Shown here in pieces: positions 1 to 5,070 of a stretch of DNA of 7,567 bases. Positions within the stretch are counted from its first letter, which is position 1, and the number at the start of each line of letters is the position of its first letter. The notes beneath the pieces were generated by a model that did no database searches, had not been told where the DNA came from, and worked only from the letters and a program-made list of their open reading frames with translations. The translations under genes were made by a program, and so were the position numbers. Source of the stretch: JBBSVE01 sp038233815 (GTDB lineage: Bacteria; Pseudomonadota; Alphaproteobacteria; Rhodobacterales; Rhodobacteraceae); NCBI GenBank assembly GCA_038233815.1, contig JBBSVE010000144.1, positions 1 through 7,567 on the forward strand, read 5' to 3'.

Positions 1-130
1 CTGGCTCAACCGCTGTCGCCGCCTAGCCAAGGATTGGGAATGCCTGAACCGCAACGGCCTCGCATTCCTACGGTGGGCCTCCATCCGACTGATGGTTAGA
101 AAGCTCTGTCAGACCTCAATATGATCCCGG
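1..130 (+). mobile_element. Right end of an insertion sequence (IS5-like), approximate boundary
   Basis: The element enters from the left and carries the transposase tail. Its right terminus must lie close to 105-130, because the DUF1328 coding sequence becomes recognisable from about 136. A plausible terminal repeat lies within CTCTGTCAGACCTCAATATG (105-124), but the left end is not in the window, so neither the inverted repeat nor a target duplication can be checked. Confidence 0.55.
2..124 (+). CDS. IS5-family-like transposase, C-terminal fragment (starts outside the window)
   Basis: Only the last 40 codons are visible, open from the left edge to TGA at 122-124. The peptide begins WLNRCRRLAKDWEC, continues with AFLRWASIRLMVRKL and ends CQTSI. 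The pattern RLAKDWE followed by a short spacer and AFLRWASIRLM is the typical carboxyl end of DDE transposases of IS5-family elements (DDE_Tnp_1 type), where the downstream inverted repeat lies at or just after the stop. The catalytic residues are outside the window, so it is unknown whether the transposase is intact. Its stop codon overlaps the ATG of the next ORF (ATGA, 121-124). The family call comes from recognising the C-terminal pattern; the exact IS group cannot be settled without the rest of the element. Confidence 0.8.
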   Translation, partial: WLNRCRRLAKDWECLNRNGLAFLRWASIRLMVRKLCQTSI

Positions 131-288
131 ATGGACTCTTAGTGATCTCAGTGATAGCTGGGTTCTTCGGATTTTCGGGAGTCTCCGCCGCTACCGCTGG
201 CATCGCTAAAATCCTCTTCTTTATCGCGATCGCAGTTTTCCTGATCTTCCTCGTGCTTTCCTTGTTCGCGGGCTCGATCATCCTTTGA
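121..288 (+). CDS. DUF1328 small membrane protein (YtjA-like), N-terminus probably altered by IS insertion
   Basis: This 55-residue, very hydrophobic protein has two predicted membrane segments, at about residues 6-24 and 30-50. The GFFGFSGVSAATAGIAKILFF stretch in pieces (GFFGFSG at 14-20, AGIAKILFF at 26-34) is the signature of the DUF1328 family, whose members are 50-60 residue inner-membrane proteins of unknown function often found near stress genes. Family members usually start with Met, two or three residues, then a Trp and a short hydrophobic run. Here the start reads MIPDGLLVIS, with no Trp and slightly shorter. There is no Shine-Dalgarno before ATG 121, and the ATG overlaps the transposase stop. 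The natural first codons were probably replaced by IS sequence, so expression would need readthrough or an outward IS promoter. The family is clear; whether the gene still works is uncertain. Confidence 0.7.
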   Translation: MIPDGLLVISVIAGFFGFSGVSAATAGIAKILFFIAIAVFLIFLVLSLFAGSIIL

Positions 289-558
289 TCTACCCGAGGC
301 CGTGTTGCTAGCCGCGATGCACGTGGAACCGGATACAGTCGGTGTCGATGCTAGGTCTTCGACGTTATGGAGCTGCATGCTCCGACAAAACAGCGACGGC
401 ATTTCCGGCAAAGCTGCGCCTAAGTTGTTGGGGAATTAGGATTAAGGCGTCGCCGCTCTGGGCACTGCAAGGCAAAAGAAGGTATCGGCCGACCGTCTAC
501 CAACAGCTTTTCGCGCCGGTTCACGTTCAGCCATATCTCCCGGCCCACAGGTGGATAC
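289..558. other. Intergenic stretch without a convincing gene
   Basis: These 270 bases between the DUF1328 ORF and the DUF202 gene should hold the promoter of the latter, but I see no clear -35/-10 pair. A 40-codon ORF at 317-439 (+) begins MHVEPDTVGV and ends KLLGN. It has no ribosome binding site and resembles no family I know; it could be chance or a gene remnant. AGGTGG at 549-554 is the ribosome binding site of the following gene. Confidence 0.4.
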
Positions 559-957
559 ATGAGCCACGAGGATCGTACCGAACTCGCCCAGCATCGTACT
601 GAGCTAGCCCAGGATCGTACCGAATTCGCCGAAGACCGCACGGTCCTTGCGCACGAACGCAGTTTCGCGGGGTGGGTTCGCACCGGCATGGCGGCGGTCG
701 GGATTGGGTTGGGGTTCAACGCGCTCTTCCGCGCGCTGGAACCGACCTGGGTACCCAAAGCGATCGCCACCAGCTTTCTACTGGTCGCTGTTTTTATCTT
801 CATTTCGGCCAAGCACCGGGCTTGCGGCATCATCAGTCAGCTCGAAACTCACACGGTCAAGTCGCTAAAACCCGTCCGGATCCGCCTGTTGACCTGGGCC
901 CTCGTCTGCGCAACCGGAGCATTGATTGCCGCCCTATGGGCTTTGGCCGACCCCTGA
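559..957 (+). CDS. DUF202 (YidH-like) membrane protein with heptad-repeat N-terminus
   Basis: This is a 132-residue protein. The run LAHERSFAGWVRTGMAAVGI (residues 30-49) followed by GLGFNALF matches the DUF202 family: a conserved ER(T/S)F-x-x-W-x-RT core at the first membrane segment. Three membrane segments are visible at about 42-60, 68-86 and 108-128, giving a small inner-membrane protein of unknown function. Residues 5-33 form four consecutive 7-residue units of the type (D/H)RTELAQ, more than the one or two commonly present before the ERTF core; they would make an amphipathic helix on the cytoplasmic side. ATG 559 is preceded by AGGTGG at 549-554, which supports this start. The gene appears to stand alone: its neighbours are over 100 bases away and unrelated. 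Confidence 0.85.
   Translation: MSHEDRTELAQHRTELAQDRTEFAEDRTVLAHERSFAGWVRTGMAAVGIGLGFNALFRALEPTWVPKAIATSFLLVAVFIFISAKHRACGIISQLETHTVKSLKPVRIRLLTWALVCATGALIAALWALADP
571..654 (+). repeat. Four in-frame 21-bp tandem repeats in the DUF202 gene
   Basis: The units are 571-591, 592-612, 613-633 and 634-654. They encode DRTELAQ, HRTELAQ, DRTEFAE and DRTVLAH. The first three are close at DNA level (each begins (G/C)ATCGTAC and continues to GCC), while the fourth, which leads into the conserved DUF202 core, has diverged. This suggests recent duplication of an ancestral heptad. Confidence 0.85.
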
Positions 958-1074
958 CGGTCACGGCGCTCGGCCCGTCGATACTGTGCCCCGTCTGAAT
1001 TTCTATTGCCGATTTCGAAAATTGCGGAACCGAAGATTAACCGGAGAATTATGCTAAACCACGGGAGAAATATC

Positions 1075-1149
1075 ATGGTCTGGACAAAACCCACAGTCGT
1101 CGAGATTGCCGTCGGGGCAGAGATAAATTCCTACGCCACCGCTTCTTGA
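1075..1149 (+). CDS. pqqA: PqqA, precursor peptide of pyrroloquinoline quinone
   Basis: This 24-residue peptide begins MVWTKPTVVEIAVG and ends with AEINSYATAS. It supplies the Glu and Tyr that are cross-linked and trimmed to make PQQ. The required E-x-x-x-Y pair is present as Glu16 and Tyr20, and the WTKP start and EI-x-x-G-x-EINSY body are typical of the family. It is too short for ordinary gene finders. GGGAGA at 1063-1068 lies six bases before ATG 1075 and supports this start. An in-frame ATG at 1051, with GGAG at 1043-1046, could add eight residues (MLNHGRNI), but known PqqA peptides of 22-29 residues fit the shorter form. pqqB follows after 36 bases, the usual order. PqqD would bind the peptide and present it to PqqE. 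The 117 bases upstream must hold the promoter, although no clear one was seen. Confidence 0.93.
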   Translation: MVWTKPTVVEIAVGAEINSYATAS

Positions 1150-1185
1150 AAGTAATTCCGCCGGGGCTCTCGGGGTGGCAGTGCA

Positions 1186-2112
1186 GTGACAATCCGCGCG
1201 ATCGTGCTCGGCGCGGGTGCCGGCGGCGCATTTCCGCAGTGGAACTCTAACGCGCCGGCGTGCAGGCGAGCCCGGGCGGGTGATCCTGCGGCCCTGCCTC
1301 GCAGCCAGGCCTCAGTTGCCGTCAGCGCGGACGGTGAGAACTGGGTAGTGCTGACCGCTTCGCCGGATTTGCGTCAGCAGATCGAGCAGACGCCCGCCTT
1401 ACATCCCCGGCACGAGCGGCGTTCCTCGCCCATCTTTGCCGTGATCCTCACCGGAGGCGACGTCGACGCCATCGCGGGCCTGCTGACAATGCGCGAGCGT
1501 CAACCGTTCCGGCTGTATGCGACGGCGGCGGTGCATGACCTGCTCGATCGTAATCCGATTTTCGAAGTGCTGGATCGAGGCATCGTTCCCCGCAAGGCTC
1601 TTAAGCTTAACGAGGTCCGGTCGATCGGCAATCCGGACGGATCGGCGAGCGGGCTGACGGTGACAGCCTTCGCGGTGCCGGGCAAGGTTCCGCTGTTCCT
1701 CGAGCACAAGGGGGAGGCGCCCGGTCTCGCGGAGACGGAGTATACCGTCGGCCTCGCCATGTCGGATGGGGACGGCACACTTTTCTACGTCCCAGGCTGC
1801 GCCGCCATGACCCCCGCCCTGGCCGGGCGGCTGCAAGGCGCCTCTGCTGTGCTGTTCGACGGTACGCTCTGGGTCGATGATGAGATGATCCAGGCGGGTA
1901 TAGGCGCGAAAACGGGGCGACGCATGGGGCATATGAACGTGTCCGGACCGGACGGCACACTGGAGGTTTTCGCCGCACTTGGCGTTCAGCAGCGCGTGTT
2001 GCTGCATATCAACAACTCCAACCCCATCCTGCTCGACGATTCGCCCGAGCGCGCGGCAGTCGAGGCGGCCGGCTGGCTTGTGGCATTCGATGGCATGGAG
2101 GTGGTGGTATGA
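1186..2112 (+). CDS. pqqB: PqqB, PQQ biosynthesis hydroxylase (metallo-beta-lactamase fold)
   Basis: This protein of 308 residues is the usual length. PqqB belongs to the metallo-beta-lactamase fold and is reported to hydroxylate the tyrosine part of the excised Glu-Tyr intermediate using iron. Family landmarks in order: GAGAGGAFPQWN (9-20), RSQASVAVSADG (39-50), ASPDLRQQI (58-66), ILTGGDVDAIAGLL (87-100), FAVPGKVPLF, FDGTLWVDDEMI, GRRMGHM, HINNSNPILLDDSPER near the carboxyl end. Two regions depart from the enterobacterial or pseudomonad type. The WNCNCxxC zinc-type cluster is WNSNAPAC here, leaving one Cys, and the Asp-His of the metal motif reads Asp-Ala (94-95). I believe both occur in a recognised alphaproteobacterial subtype and do not mean a dead enzyme. 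The start is GTG 1186, with GGGGTGG at 1172-1178. The stop overlaps pqqC by four bases. Confidence 0.95.
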   Translation: MTIRAIVLGAGAGGAFPQWNSNAPACRRARAGDPAALPRSQASVAVSADGENWVVLTASPDLRQQIEQTPALHPRHERRSSPIFAVILTGGDVDAIAGLLTMRERQPFRLYATAAVHDLLDRNPIFEVLDRGIVPRKALKLNEVRSIGNPDGSASGLTVTAFAVPGKVPLFLEHKGEAPGLAETEYTVGLAMSDGDGTLFYVPGCAAMTPALAGRLQGASAVLFDGTLWVDDEMIQAGIGAKTGRRMGHMNVSGPDGTLEVFAALGVQQRVLLHINNSNPILLDDSPERAAVEAAGWLVAFDGMEVVV

Positions 2113-2849
2113 GCGATCTGCCCATGTCGAGCGCAGAAATGCGCGCGGCGCTGCGCGCTATCGGCGCGGAGCGCTATCATAACCTGCACCCGTTCCATCA
2201 CCTGCTGCATAGCGGCAGGCTGAACCGGGGCGCGGTTCAGGCCTGGGCCCTAAACCGCTATTACTACCAGAGCCGCATCCCCGCCAAGGATGCCACGCTA
2301 ATCGCCCGGCTGCCAAATTCCGATCTGCGCCGCGCCTGGCGTTCGCGTCTGGAGGACCATGACGGCGTGGCGCCCGGCCAGGGCGGCGTGGAGCGCTGGC
2401 TGCGGCTGGCCGAGGGCGTGGGGCTTGACCGCGCGTATGTCGAAAGCACCGACGGCATCCTGGCCGGGACGCGGTTCGCGGTCGATGCGTATGTCGCCTT
2501 CGTGCGCGACCGCTCACTGCTAGAGGCGGTTGCGTCGTCGCTGACCGAAATGTTCTCCCCGGACATCATAGCCGAGCGCGTTGCGGGGATGCTGACGAAT
2601 TATGACTGGATCACCCAGGAAACGCTTGACTACTTTACCCTCCGGCTGACGCAGGCGCCCGACGACGTGGAGTTTGCGCTGGCCTATGTGGACGAGCATG
2701 CCACCACGCGGGCGCTGCAGAAGCAGGTCCTCGCGGCGCTGCGCTTCAAATGCGATGTGCTCTGGGCGCAACTTGACACGTTGCACTTCGCTTATGTCGA
2801 GCCGGGCCAGATCCCGCCGGGCGCCTTCGTTCCGAAGACCAGGACTTGA
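2109..2849 (+). CDS. pqqC: PqqC, pyrroloquinoline-quinone synthase
   Basis: This protein of 246 residues catalyses the last step, the cofactor-free ring closure and eight-electron oxidation of AHQQ by oxygen to PQQ. It has the all-helical heme-oxygenase-like fold. Counting from this ATG reproduces the Klebsiella numbering, so active-site residues can be read directly: Tyr23, His24, Arg50, Gln54, His84, Arg157, Tyr175, Arg179 and Lys214 are all present. Position 154, a His in the Klebsiella enzyme, is Ile here (SPDIIAERVAG). The motif NRYYYQSRIPAKDA (49-62) is diagnostic. The gene is a stand-alone PqqC and not the PqqCD fusion known from Methylobacterium. The start overlaps the pqqB stop (ATGA) and the stop overlaps pqqD, so the genes are translationally coupled. 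Confidence 0.95.
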   Translation: MSDLPMSSAEMRAALRAIGAERYHNLHPFHHLLHSGRLNRGAVQAWALNRYYYQSRIPAKDATLIARLPNSDLRRAWRSRLEDHDGVAPGQGGVERWLRLAEGVGLDRAYVESTDGILAGTRFAVDAYVAFVRDRSLLEAVASSLTEMFSPDIIAERVAGMLTNYDWITQETLDYFTLRLTQAPDDVEFALAYVDEHATTRALQKQVLAALRFKCDVLWAQLDTLHFAYVEPGQIPPGAFVPKTRT

Positions 2850-3109
2850 GCCACGCTCCCAGCTTCCGAAGCGGATACCGGCTGCGCTTCGACGCAGTGC
2901 GCGATGCCTGGATTATCCTCGCCCCTGAGCGCCTGTTCCTGCTGGACGGTCCGGCGGTGGAGGTCCTGAAGCTGGTCGACGGGGCCCGCACACTGCCGGC
3001 GATCGTCGATACCCTGGCGACGCGCTACCAAGCGTCGCGCGAAACCATCGCCGAAGACGTCTCTGCCCTGTTGCAGGACCTCGCGGACAAGGGCGCGATC
3101 CAGCTGTGA
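2846..3109 (+). CDS. pqqD: PqqD, PqqA-binding peptide chaperone
   Basis: This protein of 87 residues has the usual PqqD length. PqqD is a small winged-helix RiPP recognition element that binds PqqA and delivers it to the radical SAM enzyme PqqE. The sequence carries the expected pattern: a beta-strand start (GYRLRFDAVRDAWIILAPE), the LLDGPAVEVLKLVDG hydrophobic core with its conserved small-residue turn, then the helical part ARTLPAIVDTLATRY and EDVSALLQDLADKG. The start is inferred as TTG 2846 because it overlaps the pqqC stop in the same four-base way as the rest of the operon and gives a full-length protein; no ATG or GTG fits better. A weak TTG start could hold PqqD at low level relative to PqqC. 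Confidence 0.92.
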   Translation: MSHAPSFRSGYRLRFDAVRDAWIILAPERLFLLDGPAVEVLKLVDGARTLPAIVDTLATRYQASRETIAEDVSALLQDLADKGAIQL

Positions 3110-4203
3110 ACGCGATCCCCGCGCGCGTCGCGCCACCGTTGGCACTGGTCGCGGAACTGACGCATCGCTGCCCGCTACGTTGCCCCTATTGCGCTAACCC
3201 ACTTGAACTCGAGCGCGCCTCACGCGAACTCGGTACTTCATCCTGGATGCGCGTGCTGGACGAGGCAGCGGCGCTGGGGATGTTGCACGCTCACTTCTCG
3301 GGCGGAGAGCCCACGGCGCGCAAGGACCTGGCCGCACTGGTCCGGCACGCCGCGAGGCGGGGCCTCTACACCAATCTGATCACCGCTGGCGTGACGTTGA
3401 ATGCGGCCGCCGTCGCAGCTCTGGCGGAGGCAGGGCTGGACCACATCCAGCTGAGTTTCCAGGATGCCGAGCCCGTCAACGCCGACCGGATCGGCGGCCT
3501 GTCCGGCGGCCACGCGCGCAAGCTGACAGCGGCGTCGTTGATCCATGCCGCCGGTTTGGCGCTGACTGCGAACTTCGTAGTGCACCGGCAGAATCTGGAA
3601 CAACTTCCCGCCATGCTGGCACTGGGGGAGGCGTTACAGGCCACCCGAATCGAGATCGCCCATGTGCAGTATCACGGCTGGGCGCTGGCCAATCGCGACG
3701 CTCTGATGCCGACGCGCGCGCAACTGGAGGCTGCCACGTTGGCGGTCGAGGCTGCACGGGCGCGGCTGCTTGGGCGTATCGTCATCGACTATGTGACGCC
3801 GGACTACCACGCAAGCCGGCCAAAGCCCTGCATGGGCGGCTGGGCGCAGCGCCTAATGGTAGTGACCCCTGCCGGCCTTGCCTTGCCTTGCCATGCGGCG
3901 CAGAGCCTGCCGGACTTTGTGTTCCCCTCGGTGGAAACCGCATCGCTCGCGGCAATCTGGCGAGACGATCCCAGCTTCACTCGTTTCCGCGGCACGGCCT
4001 GGATGCCCGAGCCCTGCAGGTCCTGCGACCGCAAGGAACTGGACTGGGGTGGATGCCGCTGCCAAGCCTTCGCCCTGACCGGAGATGCTGGCGCGACCGA
4101 TCCGGCCTGTGCGCTGTCCCCGCACCACGCGATGATGGCGGACGCCGTCGAAGCGGCAAAACGAGACGAGACGAAGCTTGTGTATCGCATTACCGCCAGA
4201 TGA
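3106..4203 (+). CDS. pqqE: PqqE, radical SAM enzyme forming the Glu-Tyr cross-link in PqqA
   Basis: This 365-residue radical SAM/SPASM enzyme forms the carbon-carbon bond between the Glu and Tyr side chains of PqqA while PqqD holds the peptide. The radical SAM cluster motif C-x3-C-x2-C is Cys22, Cys26, Cys29 (HRCPLRCPYC), with GGEP at 66-69 for SAM binding. The SPASM domain keeps its iron-sulfur ligands: Cys242, Cys262, Cys304, Cys307, Cys317, Cys319 and Cys335, plus Asp313, the position of the unusual Asp ligand described in the Methylobacterium enzyme (consistent offset of six residues). All three cluster sites therefore look functional. The GTG 3106 start overlaps the pqqD stop by four bases. 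The operon ends here: 68 bases without a clear terminator follow, then another small ORF. No pqqF or pqqG is adjacent. Confidence 0.96.
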   Translation: MNAIPARVAPPLALVAELTHRCPLRCPYCANPLELERASRELGTSSWMRVLDEAAALGMLHAHFSGGEPTARKDLAALVRHAARRGLYTNLITAGVTLNAAAVAALAEAGLDHIQLSFQDAEPVNADRIGGLSGGHARKLTAASLIHAAGLALTANFVVHRQNLEQLPAMLALGEALQATRIEIAHVQYHGWALANRDALMPTRAQLEAATLAVEAARARLLGRIVIDYVTPDYHASRPKPCMGGWAQRLMVVTPAGLALPCHAAQSLPDFVFPSVETASLAAIWRDDPSFTRFRGTAWMPEPCRSCDRKELDWGGCRCQAFALTGDAGATDPACALSPHHAMMADAVEAAKRDETKLVYRITAR

Positions 4204-4261
4204 ATCCAGATAAGGAACCAAGGTTGGTCAAGCAGGTTTAACGGCAACCTCAAATGGTTTC

Positions 4262-4267
4262 AGGAGG
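4262..4267 (+). promoter_or_regulatory. Perfect Shine-Dalgarno AGGAGG before the small ORF at 4272
   Basis: AGGAGG sits four bases before ATG 4272, slightly closer than ideal. It is the only full anti-16S match between pqqE and the DUF421 gene, and it supports translation of the small ORF, which may in turn feed the DUF421 start. Confidence 0.5.
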
Positions 4268-4271
4268 CGAT

Positions 4272-4427
4272 ATGCGGTATTTGACCTCCTCAATTTCGTT
4301 CGCCCAGCTAGTCAGCTTGGCGGCCCTGCCGCTTTCTTGCTGGCTTATTGATGCTCTGATCTTGCCTGGAGCATGGCGCGGGCCGGACTGCCGCAAAACG
4401 GGCAGATCGTCTACTCATGTTTTTTGA
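4272..4427 (+). CDS. Possible small membrane protein or leader peptide upstream of the DUF421 gene
   Basis: A 51-codon ORF begins MRYLTSSISFAQLVSLAALP. Residues 8-33 are mostly hydrophobic and would form one membrane segment or a signal-like helix; the tail is polar and basic (RGPDCRKTGRSSTHVF). I recognise no family. Support comes from the AGGAGG four bases upstream and from the stop TGA 4425-4427, which lies within the first four codons of the DUF421 gene (ATG 4417, an 11-base overlap). The DUF421 start itself has only a weak ribosome site, so ribosomes finishing here could restart there. Third codon positions are about 60 percent G or C, lower than in the neighbouring enzymes, so it could also be a leader without a stable product. 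Confidence 0.4.
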   Translation: MRYLTSSISFAQLVSLAALPLSCWLIDALILPGAWRGPDCRKTGRSSTHVF

Positions 4428-4896
4428 GGCATGGGCCGGTGTAGTGCGGGTACTGGCGGTCGGCCCGCTCGCCTATGGAGGACTGGTTCTGCTGCTTCGC
4501 GTGTCCGGCAAGCGCACATTGGCCAAGCTCAATGCTTTCGATCTGATCGTCACTGTCGCTCTAGGTTCCACACTGGCAACGGTGCTCCTGTCCAAGACGG
4601 TGCCTCTGGCCGAGGGCATCACTGCTCTGCTTTTGCTGGTGACGCTGCAGTATGTGGTAGCCTGGCTTTCAATCCGTTCGAGCTGGTTTAGCGACCTGGT
4701 CAAGTCGGAGCCGACGCTACTGCTACGGGACGGAGAGTTTTTAGACGGCGCTCTCCGGGACCAGCGGGTGACCCAAACCGAAGTGCGGGCGGCACTCCGC
4801 AGTTCCGGCGTGGCCGAGCCAGCTGGCGCGGCCGCCGTGATTCTGGAAACCGATGGCAGCCTCAGCGTCATCAAGGCCGATCCGCTCAGCCGATGA
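4417..4896 (+). CDS. DUF421 (YetF-like) membrane protein
   Basis: This protein of 159 residues has the family layout: three membrane segments at about 12-29, 43-60 and 66-84, then a soluble cytoplasmic domain (95-159). The signature RVSGKRTLAKLNAFDLIVTV (28-47) and the KSEPTLLLRDGEFL stretch opening the soluble domain are typical of DUF421/YetF proteins. Members in Bacillus have been linked to spore and membrane properties, but the molecular function is not established. Length and start fit short proteobacterial members. ATG 4417 is the first in-frame start after a stop codon and matches the family's amino end (FFEAW-x-G-x-x-RVL). Its own ribosome site is poor; see the coupled ORF at 4272. 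A hairpin 14 bases after the stop probably ends the transcript. Confidence 0.88.
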   Translation: MFFEAWAGVVRVLAVGPLAYGGLVLLLRVSGKRTLAKLNAFDLIVTVALGSTLATVLLSKTVPLAEGITALLLLVTLQYVVAWLSIRSSWFSDLVKSEPTLLLRDGEFLDGALRDQRVTQTEVRAALRSSGVAEPAGAAAVILETDGSLSVIKADPLSR

Positions 4897-4909
4897 CGAC
4901 ACAGTTGAG

Positions 4910-4938
4910 GCTTGGCGGGGTGCCAAGCGGGAGATTTT
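4910..4938 (+). terminator. Terminator-like hairpin after the DUF421 gene
   Basis: GCTTGGC (4910-4916), loop GGGGT, then GCCAAGC (4922-4928) make a perfect 7-bp stem. It starts 14 bases after the DUF421 stop. ATTTTA follows at 4933-4938, so the T-run is short and displaced by four bases. It is probably a weak intrinsic terminator or a transcript-end stabiliser. Confidence 0.45.
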
Positions 4939-4968
4939 ACCCCGAGCATGTCGTACCAGACTGGTCGG

Positions 4969-5017
4969 GCCCGCCGAACTGCGTAGTACTTCATTTCTTC
5001 CCGCAGAGACGGCGGGC
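4969..5017 (+). other. Interrupted long hairpin in the leader of the lipid kinase operon
   Basis: GCCCGCCG (4969-4976) pairs perfectly with CGGCGGGC (5010-5017). Inside it CTGCG (4979-4983) pairs with CGCAG (5002-5006), separated from the outer stem by AA on one side and AGA on the other. This gives 13 base pairs with a small internal loop and an 18-base pyrimidine-rich loop. It ends 53 bases before the chosen start of the kinase gene. It could be a 5' leader structure, an operator or a terminator without a T-run; I know no riboswitch family of this shape. Confidence 0.45.
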
Positions 5018-5057
5018 GTTGCCGGACCGCAGGCCGTGATCCGTCGCAGGAGCCCGT

Positions 5058-5064
5058 AGAGGAG
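5058..5064 (+). promoter_or_regulatory. Ribosome binding site that decides the kinase start
   Basis: AGAGGAG directly abuts ATG 5065, which leaves no spacing for a ribosome to use that codon. It lies six bases before the in-frame GTG 5071, the ideal distance, so GTG 5071 is the preferred start. A weaker GCAGGAG at 5046-5052 would sit 12 bases before ATG 5065. Confidence 0.6.
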
Positions 5065-5070
5065 ATGGAA

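Noticed and set aside
148..411. 87-codon - strand ORF beginning MPEMPSLFCR
   Set aside because: Its second half is the reverse complement of the DUF1328 gene, giving a highly charged low-complexity peptide. No ribosome site and no known family.
317..439. 40-codon + strand ORF beginning MHVEPDTVGV
   Set aside because: No Shine-Dalgarno and no recognisable family. Mentioned only as a possible remnant.
1006..1055. Candidate pqqA promoter (TTGCCG 1006-1011 or TTGCGG 1022-1027 with TATGCT 1050-1055)
   Set aside because: The spacings are far from 16-18 bases, so I do not call a promoter.
1399..2007. 202-codon - strand ORF opposite pqqB
   Set aside because: Antisense shadow of pqqB. The protein is rich in Arg and His with no domain pattern.
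4221..4250. AGGTTG...CAACCT inverted repeat after pqqE as a terminator
   Set aside because: The stem is only 6 bp with an 18-base loop and no T-run follows. A competing 5-bp stem exists, so evidence is too weak.
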